From Vineibacter terrae (GTDB lineage: Bacteria; Pseudomonadota; Alphaproteobacteria; Reyranellales; Reyranellaceae), in NCBI RefSeq assembly GCF_008039615.1, contig NZ_VDUZ01000026.1:1-64000 (forward strand): a DNA stretch of 64,000 nucleotides. The letters are read 5' to 3'. Within the stretch, counting starts at the first letter, position 1. The number at the start of each line of letters is the position of its first letter. Positions 41,251 to 51,652 of the stretch are shown piece after piece. The position numbers and the translations under genes were made by a program. The notes beneath the pieces are model-generated. The model had not been told where the DNA came from and did no database searches. It was given only the letters and a program-made list of their open reading frames with translations.

Positions 41251-42882
41251 ATGCTTGGCCTGATGCAGGATCGTCCGCTGTTGATCTCGCAGATCATCGA
41301 CTTCGCCGCCGACTACTACGGCGACGTCGAGATCGTGTCGCGCACGATCGAAGGTCCGATCCATCGCTACACCTATCGCGACGCCAACCGGCGCGCCAGG
41401 CAGCTGGCCGAGGCCCTGCAGGGGCTGGGCATCAAGCTCGGCGACCGGGTCGGCACCGTGGCCTGGAACGGCTACCGGCATTTCGAGCTGTACTTCGCCG
41501 TGTCGGGCATCGGCGCCGTGCTGCACACGCTCAATCCGCGACTTGCGCCGGACCATGTCGCCTATATCGCCAACCATGCCGAAGACCAGGTGATCTTCGT
41601 CGACCTGAACCTGCTGCCGGTGGTCGAGAACGTGATCGGCCAGCTCAAGACCGTGCGCCATGTCGTGGTGATGACCGACCGCGCGCACATGCCGGCGCAG
41701 AGCAAGATCGCGAACCTGCTGTGCTACGAGGAGCTGATCGCCGACAAGCCCGGGACTCTGGAGTGGCCGCTGTTCGACGAGCGCACCGCCTCCTCACTCT
41801 GCTACACCTCGGGCACCACCGGCAATCCCAAGGGCGTGCTCTACAGCCACCGCTCGACGCTGCTGCACTCGATCATGATGACCAGCGGCGCGGTGCTGGG
41901 GCTCAACCCCGACAACACGGTCCTGCCCGTGGTGCCGATGTTCCATGCCAACGCCTGGGGCCTCGTCTATGGCTGCCCGATGAGCGGCTGCAAGCTCGTC
42001 TTCCCCGGCCACCAGCTCGACGGCGCCAGCGTCTATGAGCTGCTGGACAAGGAGGACGTCGATCTCAGCGCCGGCGTGCCGACGGTATGGCTGGGGCTGC
42101 TGAACTACTGCGACCAGAACGGCAAGAAGCTCACCAGGATGAAGCGCACGCTGATCGGCGGCTCGGCCGTGCCGCGCGCCATGATCGCCCGCTTCTGGAA
42201 CGATCACCAGGTCGAGGTGGCGCAGGGCTGGGGCATGACCGAGATGAGCCCCGTAGGCACGCTCACGCGCTTCAACCGAGGCGAGCGGTCGCTGCCCGAC
42301 GATGCGCGCTTCGACATCATCGCCAAGCAGGGCCGGCCGGTGTTCGGCGTCGAGATGAAGATCGTCGACGACGAGGGCACCACCCTGCCCAACGACGGCA
42401 AGGCCAGCGGCAACCTGATGGTGCGCGGCCCGTGGATCGTCAGCGGCTACATGAAAAGCGAAGGCACCGGCGCCTTCACCAAGGACGGCTGGTTCCACAC
42501 CGGCGACGTGTCGAAGCTGGAGCCGGACGGCTCCATGGTGATCACCGACCGCTCCAAGGACGTCATCAAGTCGGGCGGCGAATGGATCAGCACCATCGAC
42601 CTGGAGAATGCCGCCATGGGCCATCCGGCCGTGGCCGAGGCCGCCGTGATCGGCGTGCATCATCCCAAGTGGGATGAGCGGCCGCTGCTGATCGTGCAGC
42701 TCAAATCGGGCGTCGATGCCGGCAAGCAGGAGATCCTCGACTTCGTCAAGGACAAGGTCGCCAAGTGGTGGCTGCCCGACGACGTCGCGTTCGTCGACGC
42801 CATCCCGCACGGCGCCACCGGCAAGGTGCTGAAGACCGAGCTGCGCCGTACGTTCAAGGACTACACCCTGCCGACGGCGTAG
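41251..42882 (+). CDS. AMP-forming acyl-CoA ligase (DmdB-like), copy 2
   Basis: A 543-aa paralogue of the 38944 ligase. [52 protein letters not shown] and [10 protein letters not shown] are complete, so it should be active. ATG at 41251 follows GGGAGAGACC. The open frame upstream runs through repeat DNA and is not coding. The divergence between copies 1 and 2 is large, so this is an older duplication. It is followed after 5 bp by the ClpP-fold membrane protein. Confidence 0.92.
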   Translation: MLGLMQDRPLLISQIIDFAADYYGDVEIVSRTIEGPIHRYTYRDANRRARQLAEALQGLGIKLGDRVGTVAWNGYRHFELYFAVSGIGAVLHTLNPRLAPDHVAYIANHAEDQVIFVDLNLLPVVENVIGQLKTVRHVVVMTDRAHMPAQSKIANLLCYEELIADKPGTLEWPLFDERTASSLCYTSGTTGNPKGVLYSHRSTLLHSIMMTSGAVLGLNPDNTVLPVVPMFHANAWGLVYGCPMSGCKLVFPGHQLDGASVYELLDKEDVDLSAGVPTVWLGLLNYCDQNGKKLTRMKRTLIGGSAVPRAMIARFWNDHQVEVAQGWGMTEMSPVGTLTRFNRGERSLPDDARFDIIAKQGRPVFGVEMKIVDDEGTTLPNDGKASGNLMVRGPWIVSGYMKSEGTGAFTKDGWFHTGDVSKLEPDGSMVITDRSKDVIKSGGEWISTIDLENAAMGHPAVAEAAVIGVHHPKWDERPLLIVQLKSGVDAGKQEILDFVKDKVAKWWLPDDVAFVDAIPHGATGKVLKTELRRTFKDYTLPTA

Positions 42883-42887
42883 CGGCG

Positions 42888-43781
42888 ATGGATGACCGCC
42901 CCCGCATCCCGGCCTGGGCGGATGTGGGGTTGTGGCGGATCGGCGCGGCGCCCCTGCTGTACCAGGCCTACACCCGGGCCGGCTGGGTGCTGGTGGCCCA
43001 GCTGGTGGCGCTGGGCGCCATCTGGATCAGCGTCACCAAGCTCCCTGATCCGTCCACGGCCGAGGTCGTCATCCTTGCAGCGGCGATCGCGGCCGCGATG
43101 GTGTTCAGCGCCGTCCAGGTCGGCCTGGTGTGGCTGGCCAGCGCCCGCAACGCGCAACGGGAGCCGGCGTCGACGCGCTGGCTCAGCACCGGGCTGGCAG
43201 CCGTCGTGCTAGCCGCCAGCGGGCTCGTCACCTACGAGAAGACCGTGCCGTCCGTCGTCGAGCTCTGGCACATCGCGCATGGCGACACGGCGTTGCGCGA
43301 CGGCGTCATGGCCGTGTCGGACGACGGCACGCAGCTCTTCTTCTCCCGCACCTTTTCAGTGGGGACGGCCGATGAGTTCAAGCGTCTGCTGCGCTCGGCC
43401 GCCAAGGTCACGACGGTCCACCTGCAAAGCCCGGGCGGCCGCCTGGGCGAGGCCGTCGAGATCTATGCCGCCATCCGCGCCCGCCGGCTCGACACCGTCG
43501 TTGATACCTTCTGCCTGTCGGCGTGCACCATCGCCTATCTCGGCGGCAGCACGCGCCGCATGCGCCAGGGCGCCAGGCTCGGGTTCCACGGCGCCGCCTT
43601 TCCCGGCCTGCCGCAGTCGGAGCTCGACAAGACCAATCGCGGCATGCTGCGCTTCCTGGTCTCGGCCGGCGTCGATGTCGACTTCGCCGAACGCGCCACC
43701 AATACACCGGCCGAGTCCCTGTGGATTCCGTCGCCGGCCGAGCTCATCGACGCCGGCGCCGTCCACCAGGTCATCCCCTAG
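42888..43781 (+). CDS. Membrane protein with ClpP/crotonase-fold periplasmic domain (COG3904-like)
   Basis: 297 aa. Three hydrophobic segments near residues 28-46, 54-80 and 98-115 are followed by a domain with VTTVHLQSPGGRLGEAVEIYAAIRARRLDTVVDTFCLSACTIAYLGG and GARLGFHGAAFPG. The SPGG turn, the Ser in LSACT and the later His resemble ClpP/SppA-like serine peptidases; the COG3904 group has this form. Ser and His are visible, but the third residue is not assigned. It starts 5 nt after the ligase stop, so cotranscription is likely. Function unknown. Confidence 0.78.
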   Translation: MDDRPRIPAWADVGLWRIGAAPLLYQAYTRAGWVLVAQLVALGAIWISVTKLPDPSTAEVVILAAAIAAAMVFSAVQVGLVWLASARNAQREPASTRWLSTGLAAVVLAASGLVTYEKTVPSVVELWHIAHGDTALRDGVMAVSDDGTQLFFSRTFSVGTADEFKRLLRSAAKVTTVHLQSPGGRLGEAVEIYAAIRARRLDTVVDTFCLSACTIAYLGGSTRRMRQGARLGFHGAAFPGLPQSELDKTNRGMLRFLVSAGVDVDFAERATNTPAESLWIPSPAELIDAGAVHQVIP

Positions 43782-43840
43782 GCGTCAGCCAGCCCGACGC
43801 CCGACGCCGCCTGTCGGCGGGCCAGAGCCATCCACCTGCC

Positions 43841-44761
43841 CTATCGGTTTCCGATCGCCGACACGTCAAACGGTGTCGTCTGGTAGAGCTGGTTGATCCA
43901 GTTGCCGAACAACAGGTGAGCCTGGCTGCGCCAGCGGTTCTCCGGCTGGCAACTGGGATCGTCGTTGGGGAAGTAGTTCTTCGGCGGGGTGATCTGCTTG
44001 TTGACCGCAACGTCGCGGAAGTACTCCTCGCCGAGCGAGCTGGAGTCGTATTCGATGTGATTGAACATGTGCAGCGATCTGTGCGCGGGATCGTCAAGCA
44101 AGCACAGCCCCGCCTCGTCCGACTCCATCAGCACGCTCATTGCGGTGTCCGCCGGGATGTCCTCGCGGCGAATCTCGGTCCAGCGGGACACCGGGATCGA
44201 GAAATCGTCGGAGAAGCCGCGCAGATAGGGCGAGGTCGGGGCGAGATTGCGGTGGCGGAAGACTCCGAACGCCTTTTGGACCAGTTGGTGCTTGGGAATG
44301 CCGTGGAAGTGGTTGATCGCCGCCTGCGCGCCCCAGCAGATATTGAAGCAGCCATGCACGTGGGTCTGCGTCCAGTCGAAGACCCGCCGCAGCTCGTCCC
44401 AGTAGGTCACCTGCTCGAACGGCATGGTCTCCACGGGAGCGCCGGTGACGATGAAGCCGTCGAACTTCTCGGACCGGACGTCCTCCCAGTCGCGATAGAA
44501 TGAAATGATATGCTCGCTGGGCGTATTGCGCGCGACATGGTTGGTCATCTTAACCAGGGTAAGCTCCACCTGCAGCGGCGTCGCGCCCAGCAGCCGCGCG
44601 ATCTGCGTCTCCGTCCTGATCTTGTTGGGCATCAGGTTGAGCAGGCCGATGCGCATGGGACGAATGTCCTGGCGCACCGCATCCGTCTCACGCATCACCA
44701 TGACCCCTTCCGCGTCCAGCGTGGCACGGGCGGGCAGATCATCAGGTATCTTGATCGGCAT
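43841..44761 (-). CDS. metA: Homoserine O-acetyltransferase (MetA family)
   Basis: 306 aa, first committed step of methionine synthesis. Cys142 in [11 protein letters not shown] is the acyl-enzyme nucleophile; [18 protein letters not shown] and HMFNHIEYD follow. Residue 111, in VTGAPVETM, is Glu. In this family Glu111 goes with acetyl-CoA use and Gly111 with succinyl-CoA, so despite the usual MetA name (homoserine succinyltransferase) the acetyl form is expected. ATG at 44761 was chosen because [10 protein letters not shown] is the family N-terminus; an in-frame ATG lies 27 codons upstream. Confidence 0.93.
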   Translation of the reverse strand: MPIKIPDDLPARATLDAEGVMVMRETDAVRQDIRPMRIGLLNLMPNKIRTETQIARLLGATPLQVELTLVKMTNHVARNTPSEHIISFYRDWEDVRSEKFDGFIVTGAPVETMPFEQVTYWDELRRVFDWTQTHVHGCFNICWGAQAAINHFHGIPKHQLVQKAFGVFRHRNLAPTSPYLRGFSDDFSIPVSRWTEIRREDIPADTAMSVLMESDEAGLCLLDDPAHRSLHMFNHIEYDSSSLGEEYFRDVAVNKQITPPKNYFPNDDPSCQPENRWRSQAHLLFGNWINQLYQTTPFDVSAIGNR

Positions 44762-44788
44762 CGACTCAATCTCACTTCCCCGATTGCA

Positions 44789-44816
44789 GGGCTTTCGCCC
44801 GTGCTTGTACCGCACG
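44789..44816 (-). promoter_or_regulatory. metA leader hairpins, function unknown
   Basis: On the minus strand, CGTGC-GGTACAA-GCACG is followed directly by GGGC-GAAA-GCCC, about 28 nt before the metA start. A methionine or SAM-responsive leader would be expected before metA in this group, but I cannot match SAM-II or another known class here. The hairpins are real in sequence; a regulatory role is conjecture. Confidence 0.3.
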
Positions 44817-44975
44817 CAGACGCACTGGTAGCCAGAATTCAAGTCAGGGCGACACCGAGAAACTCCTTCTGCAGCGCCGCCCGCTATCGCGCCGCCCGGC
44901 TGGCCGTGCTAAGCGGGCTTGCATATGCACATAAGCGCTTTTCGCGGCGCGAAACAATACGAGGGAATGCGAGCC

Positions 44976-47072
44976 ATGAGCGATGCAGCCATTCTTCGTT
45001 CGACCGATGGCGAGGTCGGAATCCTGACCGTCAACAACCCGCCGGTGAACGCGCTCAGCGCTGCGGTGCGCACCGGGCTCGGCGACGGCATCAAGGCGTT
45101 CGCGGGCGATCCTGCGATCAAGGCCATCGTCGTGATCGGCGGCGGCCGCACCTTCATCGCCGGCGCCGACATCCGCGAGTTCGGCAAGCCGCCGTCCGGC
45201 ACGTCGCTGCATGACGTGATCGCGGCGATGGAGGACTGCCCCAAGCCGGTCGTGGCGGCGCTGCACGGCACCGCTCTGGGTGGCGGCCTGGAGACGGCGT
45301 TCGGCGCCCATTACCGCATCGCCGTGCCGCAGGCGCGCGTCGGCCTGCCGGAGGTGCATCTCGGGCTGCTGCCGGGCGCCGGCGGCACGCAGCGCCTGCC
45401 GCGCTTGGCCGGCGCCGAGTTTGCGCTCGAAGCGATGGTGTCGGGCCGGCACATCCCGGCCAAGGAAGCGCTGAGCAGGAACATCGTCGACAAGGTCGCC
45501 GACGGCGACCTGCTGGCCGCCGCCGTCGCCTATGCCCGTGAGCTGGTGGCCCAGGGTGCGCCGCTGCGCCGCATCCGCGACCTGCCGGTGAAGCTCGGCA
45601 GCCCGACGGCGATTGAGGACTTCGCCAAGTCAATCGCGCGCAAGGCCCGCGGCTTCAAGGCGCCGTGGAACATCATCAAGACGGTGCAGGCCGCTGTCGA
45701 CCTGCCGTTCGACGAGGGCATGAAGCGCGAGCGCGAGCTGTTCGCGGAGCTGCTCACGTCGAGCGAATCGGCGGCGCAGCGCCACTACTTCTTCGCCGAG
45801 CGCGAGGCCGCCAAGGTGCTCGACGTGCCGGCCGACACGCCGCAGCGCGAGATCAAGGCGGGTGGCATCATCGGCTGCGGCACGATGGGTGGCGGCATCG
45901 CCATGAACTTCGCCAATGCCGGCATCCCGGTCACCGTGCTGGAGACCAGCCAGGAGGCGCTGGACCGCGGCATGAAGGTGATCCGCACCAACTACGAGAA
46001 CACCGCCAAGCGCGGCGGGCTGACGGCGGACCAGGTCGAGCAGCGCATGGCGCTGATCAAGCCGACGCTTTCCTATGACGACCTCAAGGACGCCGACGTC
46101 ATCATCGAGGCGGTGTTCGAGACCATGGAGGTCAAGGAGGGCGTGTTCACGAAGCTGGACGCGATTGCCAAGCCGGGCGCCATCCTCGCCACCAACACCT
46201 CGGGCCTCGACGTCAACCAGATCGCCAACTACACCAAGCGGCCGAGTGACGTGATCGGCATGCACTTCTTCTCGCCGGCCAACGTGATGAAGCTGCTGGA
46301 GAACGTGCGCGGCAAGGCGACGTCCAAGGACGTCATCGCCACGGTCATGTCGCTCAGCAAGAAGATCGGCAAGATCCCGACCCTGGTCGGCGTCTGCGAG
46401 GGCTTCGTCGGCAACCGCATGCTGCGCCAGCGCGGCGTGCAGTCGGCCTACATGCTGGAGGAAGGCGCCCTGCCGCAGCAGGTCGACAAGGTGATCTTCG
46501 ACTTCGGCTTTCCGATGGGCCCGTTCCAGATGAGCGACCTGGCGGGCAACGATGTCGGCTGGCGCATCCGCCAGGGCAAGAAGGAGAAGGAGCAGCGCAA
46601 CGTCCGCTACACCGGCTATGTCGCCGACGCGATCTGCGAGCTCGGCCGCTTCGGCCAGAAGACCGGCGCCGGCTACTACAAATACAACCTGCCCGACCGC
46701 AGCCCGATCCCCGATCCCGAGGTCGAGAAGCTCATCGAGGAGACCTCGAAGAAGCTGGGCATCACCCGGCGCGCCTTCTCCGACCAGGAGATCCTCGAGC
46801 GCTGCCTCTATCCGATGGTGAACGAGGGCGCCAAGATCCTCGAGGAAGGCATGGCGCAGCGGGCGCTCGACATCGACGTGATCTGGGTCAACGGCTACGG
46901 CTGGCCGGTGTACCGCGGCGGGCCGATGTGGTGGGCCGACAACGTCGTGGGCCTGAAGGCGGTGCACGATGCGCTGCTGAAGTACCGCGACATGTCGGGC
47001 GACCCGTTCTGGGAGCCGGCGCCGCTGCTGAAGAAGCTGGTGCAGGAGAACCGGAAGTTCTCCAGCCTTTGA
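44976..47072 (+). CDS. Bifunctional enoyl-CoA hydratase / 3-hydroxyacyl-CoA dehydrogenase
   Basis: 698 aa. Residues 1-190 are a crotonase domain with both catalytic glutamates (GGGLETAF and [16 protein letters not shown]), so hydration should work. From about 290, [28 protein letters not shown] is the NAD-binding loop; [11 protein letters not shown] and [15 protein letters not shown] form the dehydrogenase active site. Two C-terminal helical domains follow ([20 protein letters not shown]). ATG at 44976 follows GAGGGA. It lies directly before the thiolase at 47150: together they perform steps 2-4 of beta-oxidation. Confidence 0.94.
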   Translation: MSDAAILRSTDGEVGILTVNNPPVNALSAAVRTGLGDGIKAFAGDPAIKAIVVIGGGRTFIAGADIREFGKPPSGTSLHDVIAAMEDCPKPVVAALHGTALGGGLETAFGAHYRIAVPQARVGLPEVHLGLLPGAGGTQRLPRLAGAEFALEAMVSGRHIPAKEALSRNIVDKVADGDLLAAAVAYARELVAQGAPLRRIRDLPVKLGSPTAIEDFAKSIARKARGFKAPWNIIKTVQAAVDLPFDEGMKRERELFAELLTSSESAAQRHYFFAEREAAKVLDVPADTPQREIKAGGIIGCGTMGGGIAMNFANAGIPVTVLETSQEALDRGMKVIRTNYENTAKRGGLTADQVEQRMALIKPTLSYDDLKDADVIIEAVFETMEVKEGVFTKLDAIAKPGAILATNTSGLDVNQIANYTKRPSDVIGMHFFSPANVMKLLENVRGKATSKDVIATVMSLSKKIGKIPTLVGVCEGFVGNRMLRQRGVQSAYMLEEGALPQQVDKVIFDFGFPMGPFQMSDLAGNDVGWRIRQGKKEKEQRNVRYTGYVADAICELGRFGQKTGAGYYKYNLPDRSPIPDPEVEKLIEETSKKLGITRRAFSDQEILERCLYPMVNEGAKILEEGMAQRALDIDVIWVNGYGWPVYRGGPMWWADNVVGLKAVHDALLKYRDMSGDPFWEPAPLLKKLVQENRKFSSL

Positions 47073-47149
47073 GCATTGTCCGTTCTCCCCGCCTTCGCGG
47101 GTCGAAGGAAGTAGGCTACAGTCGACCATCACAGTCAGGAGGGAATCTT

Positions 47150-48331
47150 ATGGACGCCGTTATCGTATCGACCGCACGCACCCCGATTGGCAGGGCTTTC
47201 CGCGGCGCTTTCAATGACACGCACGGCGCTGACCTCGGCGCCCATGTCATCAAGCACGCCGCCGAGCGCGCCAAGGTCGAGCTGGGCGAGATCGAGGACG
47301 TGATCCTCGGCTGCGGCGCACCGGAAGGCACCACCGGCATGAACGTGGCCCGCGTGGCGGCAATGCGGGCCGGCGCGCCGGTCAGCGTCTCGGGCGTCAC
47401 CGTCAACCGGTTCTGCTCGTCGGGCTTGCAGACCATCTCGATGGCCGCCCAGCGCGTGCTGATCGACAAGGTGCCGGTGATGGTCGCCGGTGGGCTGGAG
47501 TCGATCTCGCTGACGCAGGGCCAGAGCAACCGCCACCGCCTGGTCAACGATTGGGTGATGGAGAAGCGGCCGGGCATCTACCACTCGATGATCCAGACCG
47601 CCGACACCGTGGCGGGCCGCTACAAGATCAGCCGCGAAGCGCAGGACGAGTATGGGCTGCAGAGCCAGATGCGCACTGCCGCCGGCCAGCAGGCCGGCAA
47701 GTTCGATGACGAGATCGTTGCCATGGAATCGGTCATGGTCGTCACCGACAAGAACACCGGCGAGACCTCTAAGAAGACGGTGAAACTGGCCAAGGATGAA
47801 GGCAACCGGCCCGATACCAACCTGGAAGGTCTCAGCAAGCTGCAGCCGGTGATGGGTCCGGACAAGTGGATCACCGCCGGCAACGCCAGCCAGCTGTCCG
47901 ATGGCGCCTCTGCCGCCGTGGTCATGAGCGATGCCGAGGCGGCCAAGCGCGGGCTCACGCCGCTGGGCATCTACAAGGGCCTGGTCGTCGCCGGCTGCGA
48001 GCCGGACGAGATGGGCATCGGGCCGGTCTACGCTGTGCCGCCGCTGCTGAAGCGCTTCGGCCTCACCATGGACGACATCGACCTGTGGGAGCTGAACGAA
48101 GCCTTCGCGGTGCAGGTGCTCTATTGCCGCGACAAGCTCGGCATCCCCAATGACAAGCTCAACGTCAACGGCGGCTCGATCTCGATCGGCCATCCCTTCG
48201 GCATGACCGGCGCCCGTTGTGTCGGCCATGCCCTGATCGAGGGCCGCCGCCGCAAGGCCAAGAACGTGGTCGTCACCATGTGCATCGGCGGCGGCATGGG
48301 CGCGGCCGGCCTGTTCGAGGTGGTAAACTGA
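47150..48331 (+). CDS. Acetyl-CoA acyltransferase (thiolase)
   Basis: 393 aa. [23 protein letters not shown] start, Cys nucleophile in [15 protein letters not shown] near residue 91, [17 protein letters not shown] with the active His, and [14 protein letters not shown] with the second Cys. It cleaves 3-ketoacyl-CoA to acetyl-CoA and a shortened acyl-CoA. CAGGAGGGAATCTT precedes the ATG. It sits 77 bp after the bifunctional hydratase/dehydrogenase and ends at a strong terminator, defining a two-gene fad unit. Confidence 0.94.
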   Translation: MDAVIVSTARTPIGRAFRGAFNDTHGADLGAHVIKHAAERAKVELGEIEDVILGCGAPEGTTGMNVARVAAMRAGAPVSVSGVTVNRFCSSGLQTISMAAQRVLIDKVPVMVAGGLESISLTQGQSNRHRLVNDWVMEKRPGIYHSMIQTADTVAGRYKISREAQDEYGLQSQMRTAAGQQAGKFDDEIVAMESVMVVTDKNTGETSKKTVKLAKDEGNRPDTNLEGLSKLQPVMGPDKWITAGNASQLSDGASAAVVMSDAEAAKRGLTPLGIYKGLVVAGCEPDEMGIGPVYAVPPLLKRFGLTMDDIDLWELNEAFAVQVLYCRDKLGIPNDKLNVNGGSISIGHPFGMTGARCVGHALIEGRRRKAKNVVVTMCIGGGMGAAGLFEVVN

Positions 48332-48359
48332 GGCACGGCCTGCGGGCAACAGGTACGGA

Positions 48360-48388
48360 GGGCGGGACCGCAGGGTCCTGCCCTTTTT
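48360..48388 (+). terminator. Rho-independent terminator after thiolase
   Basis: GGGCGGGACC-GCA-GGGTCCTGCCC followed by TTTTT. It lies 29 bp after the thiolase stop and before the convergent secretion genes. Confidence 0.85.
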
Positions 48389-48411
48389 CTGTCGCCCCTT
48401 CGGGACTACGT

Positions 48412-49770
48412 TCAATGCTCGCGCAGCGCGCGATGCATCGAATCCCGTAGCGGCTTGGTCAGATAGGCCAGCAGGGTCTGGCTGCCGGTCCGGATCGTGG
48501 CCTCGACCGGCATGCCGGGATAGAGGCTCATGCCCTCGGGCAGCGGCGAGCCCGGATCGACCACGATGCGCAGCAGGTAGAAAGCCGCGTTGGTCTGCGG
48601 ATCGTTCATGCGGTCGGCCGAGACGTTGACGACACTGCCCGCGAGCGCCGGCGTGGAGCGCTGATTGAACGCGGTGAAGCGCAGCTGCACCGACAGCCCC
48701 GCCTGCACCACGTCGATGTCGTTGATCGGCATGCGCGCCTCGACGACAAGGGCTTCCTCACCCGGCACGATCTCCATGATCGTCTCGCGCGGCGGCACGA
48801 CGCCGCCGATGGTGAACACCTTCAGCCCCTGCACGCGGCCGGCGACGGCGGCGCGGATCTCGGTACGCTGCAGCACGTCCTCGGCGGCGCGCAGCTTCTC
48901 GCGCAGGTCGAAGATGCGCGTCTCCTCGTCGCGCAGCTTCTGGACGGCGTCTGACAGGAACTGCGCCCTCAGGTCCAGCACCCGCATCTCGTTCTCGCCG
49001 ATCGATTGCTGGCCACGGGCGATATGCGCGACGTTCTGCGCCCGCTGGCCTTCGATGCTGGCGGCCTGCCGCTGCAGCGCCAGCAGCCGCGGCTTGCGCT
49101 CCAGGCCCTTGGCGACCAGCGCCTGGACATCGGCCATCTCCTCGCGGATCAGCCGCAGCTGCAGGTCCTCGGCCCGGATCTCGTCGGCGACGCCGCGCAG
49201 CTCCTCCTCGACCTGGCCGGTGCGCTGCCGCAGGATGCGGATCTGACCCTCGAGCTGCTCGCGGCGGGCCTCGAAGATCCGCCGCTCGGCCCGCACCATG
49301 TCGGCTGTCGTGGCATTGTCGTCCGCCAGCTCGGGCGGAAACGCGATGCTGGCCAGCAGGTCGCGCTCCGCCTTCAGCCGTGCCTGCAGCGCCAGCGAGG
49401 CCAGGAGCTGGCCGCGCAGCCGCTCGACGACGGATCGTGCCTGCGTCTGGTCGAGCTGCACCACAAGCTGGCCGGCCGCGACCGTGTCGCCGTCCCGCAC
49501 CAGCAGCCGCGCCACGACCCCGCCTTCGAGATGCTGCACCGCCTTGCGGTTGGTGTCGACGACGACGATGCCGGGCGCGATCGCCGCGCTCTGCAGCGGC
49601 ACCAGCGCCGACCAGCCGATGAGGCCGCCTGCGAACAGGATGCCCAGCGCCAGCGCGAAGCGCAGCGGCCCGCGCACGCCCATGGCGTGCGTCGTCACCT
49701 CGGGGTTCGTAGCCATGGGCGCCGGCTCACGCATGGTCCGGCTGGGCCACCATGTACCGCTGCGTGCCAT
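48412..49770 (-). CDS. Type I secretion periplasmic adaptor (HlyD/PrtE family)
   Basis: 452 aa. One N-terminal membrane segment (LRFALALGILFAGGLIGWSALVPL, about 35-58), then AIAPGIVVVDTNRKAVQHLEGGVVARLLVRDGDTVAAGQ (lipoyl half), a long coiled-coil from about 120 to 290 and the C-terminal RVQGLKVFTIGGVVPPRETIMEIVP half. It bridges the exporter ATPase to an outer-membrane TolC. The ATG shares a base with the exporter's TGA stop, so the two are translationally coupled. No tolC-like gene lies in the window. Confidence 0.92.
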   Translation of the reverse strand: MARSGTWWPSRTMREPAPMATNPEVTTHAMGVRGPLRFALALGILFAGGLIGWSALVPLQSAAIAPGIVVVDTNRKAVQHLEGGVVARLLVRDGDTVAAGQLVVQLDQTQARSVVERLRGQLLASLALQARLKAERDLLASIAFPPELADDNATTADMVRAERRIFEARREQLEGQIRILRQRTGQVEEELRGVADEIRAEDLQLRLIREEMADVQALVAKGLERKPRLLALQRQAASIEGQRAQNVAHIARGQQSIGENEMRVLDLRAQFLSDAVQKLRDEETRIFDLREKLRAAEDVLQRTEIRAAVAGRVQGLKVFTIGGVVPPRETIMEIVPGEEALVVEARMPINDIDVVQAGLSVQLRFTAFNQRSTPALAGSVVNVSADRMNDPQTNAAFYLLRIVVDPGSPLPEGMSLYPGMPVEATIRTGSQTLLAYLTKPLRDSMHRALREH

Positions 49771-51500
49771 CAATCGCTCCCCGCCGCCGTGGCGACGCTC
49801 TGCAGCCGTCCCCGCGCCGTCGCCGGCACCAGGGCCGGCAGCAGCTCGTCGCGCGGGCCGAACGCCTCCACCCGCCCCTCGCGCAGGTTCAGCACCTTGT
49901 CGATCCCGGCCGTGAGCGACAGCCGGTGCGTCACCAGCACCACGCTCACCCGACGCTGCCGCAAAGCGCGCAGCGCCGCGATCAGCGCCTGCTCGCCGTC
50001 GGGGTCGAGGTTGGCATTGGGCTCGTCGAGCACGACCAGGCGTGGATCGCCGAACAGCGCCCGCGCCAACCCGATGCGCTGGCGCTGTCCGCCGGACAGC
50101 GCGACGCCATCCGGGCCCAGCATCGTGGCGTAGCCCTGCGGCAGCCTCAGGATGGTCTCGTGCGCGCCAGCCAGGATCGCGGCCTCGACCACGGCCCCAT
50201 CGGACGCATCGCCGAAGCGCGCGATGTTGTCACGCACCGTGGCATTGAACAGCTCGACATCCTGCGGCAGGTAGCCGACATGGTGTGCCTTGTCGGCCAG
50301 CGCCCAGCTGTCGATTGCCGCCCCGTCCAGGCGCACCGCGCCCAGCTGCGGCGCCAGGCTGCCCACCAGCAGGCGCAGCAAGGTCGTCTTGCCGGCGCCG
50401 GACGGGCCGACGATCGCCAGGCTTTCGCCGGCCGCCAATGTGAACGATGCCTGGCGGATGATCGGATCGCGCGCCGCGCCGCCGGCATAGCTCACCTTGT
50501 CCGCGACCAGGGTGCCGGCGGGCCGCGGCAGGTGGATGCGCTCGACCGCGCCGGCGCCGCTGCGCAGCAGGGCCTTCACCCGCTGCCACGCCATCTGCGC
50601 GGCGACGATCGAACGCCATGCGCCGATCGCCTGCTCCGGCGGCGCCACGGCACGCGCCACGATGATGGATGCCGCCACCATCGTGCCGCCGGTCAGCTCG
50701 CCGCGGATGGTGAGATAGGCGCCCAGCGCCAGCGACGCGACCTGCAAGCTCATGCGCACGAGCCGCGCCAGCGCCGCCAGCGCCGCCGTGCGGCCGCCGG
50801 CGCGCGCCTGCGGCACCAGGGCGGCCTCGTTGAGGCGCTGCCAGCGCGCCACGAATTGCGGCAGCATGCCCATCGCCAGCAGCGCATCGGCATTGCGCAC
50901 GGCGGCGTCGGCTTCGCCCATGGCGCGCAGCGCGCTCTGGCCGGCCTCCCTGACCTGGGCACGGATCGCCAGCTCGTTGGCCACCGCTATCATCACCAGC
51001 AGCGCGCCGCCGGCGACGCCGCACCAGCCCAGCCAGGGATGGATGAGGAAGACGACGGCATAGAACAGGATGCTCCAAGGCGCATCAAGCAGCGGCCAGA
51101 TGCCGCCACCTGCGAACAGGCCGCGCACGACGGCAAGGTCGCGCAGCGCCGGCACGCCGCGGCCGGCGTTGATGCCCGACGCCTGGGGCGCAGTCACCGT
51201 CGCCTGGATCAGCGCGCCGGCAAGCTCGCGTTCGAGCCACGCGCCCAGGCGCAGCCCCACAGTGGCGCGCACGTGGTCGAGCAGGCCCAGAACGACCAGC
51301 GCCCCCACGGCCATGACCGTGAGATAGATCAGGGTGTCGACATGCCGCGCGGCAATGACGCGATCGTAGACCTGCAGCATGTAGAGCGGGCTGGTCAGCA
51401 TCAGCAGGTTGAGGCCGGCGCTGACGACGAAGGTCCAGAACAGGACCATATGCGTCGCGCGCCGCAACCGGCTCAGGGTCTGTTCAGAAGGATGCGACAC
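49770..51500 (-). CDS. Type I secretion ABC exporter (PrtD/HlyB family)
   Basis: About 576 aa from a GTG at 51500; an ATG at 51566 would add 22 residues. The membrane domain has the PLYMLQVYDRVIAARHVDTLIYLTVMAV motif typical of PrtD-like exporters, with no C39 peptidase domain. The ATPase has Walker A GPSGAGKTT, GYLPQDVELFNATVRDNIARF, signature ALSGGQRQRIGLARAL, Walker B LVVLDEPNANLD and His switch VTHR. It is located just downstream of the RTX gene on the same strand, so it probably exports that protein. Confidence 0.92.
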   Translation of the reverse strand: MSHPSEQTLSRLRRATHMVLFWTFVVSAGLNLLMLTSPLYMLQVYDRVIAARHVDTLIYLTVMAVGALVVLGLLDHVRATVGLRLGAWLERELAGALIQATVTAPQASGINAGRGVPALRDLAVVRGLFAGGGIWPLLDAPWSILFYAVVFLIHPWLGWCGVAGGALLVMIAVANELAIRAQVREAGQSALRAMGEADAAVRNADALLAMGMLPQFVARWQRLNEAALVPQARAGGRTAALAALARLVRMSLQVASLALGAYLTIRGELTGGTMVAASIIVARAVAPPEQAIGAWRSIVAAQMAWQRVKALLRSGAGAVERIHLPRPAGTLVADKVSYAGGAARDPIIRQASFTLAAGESLAIVGPSGAGKTTLLRLLVGSLAPQLGAVRLDGAAIDSWALADKAHHVGYLPQDVELFNATVRDNIARFGDASDGAVVEAAILAGAHETILRLPQGYATMLGPDGVALSGGQRQRIGLARALFGDPRLVVLDEPNANLDPDGEQALIAALRALRQRRVSVVLVTHRLSLTAGIDKVLNLREGRVEAFGPRDELLPALVPATARGRLQSVATAAGSD

Positions 51501-51652
51501 GGTGGGGATCCTGCGCGATCGGCTGTCACGTCCTGGAAAAAAGGGCGGAAGGGGGAGAAACATCACCGTCGGCAGAGCGGGCGTCCGGTGAGCCTCCCCC
51601 TTCCGGGGCTTCGCGTGTCGGGGGGATCTGGGCCGCGAAGCACCTAAAGCGA

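Noticed and set aside
44762-44880. SAM-II riboswitch before metA
   Set aside because: I looked for the SAM-II core and its A-rich pseudoknot partner on the minus strand and did not find them; only two simple hairpins are visible.
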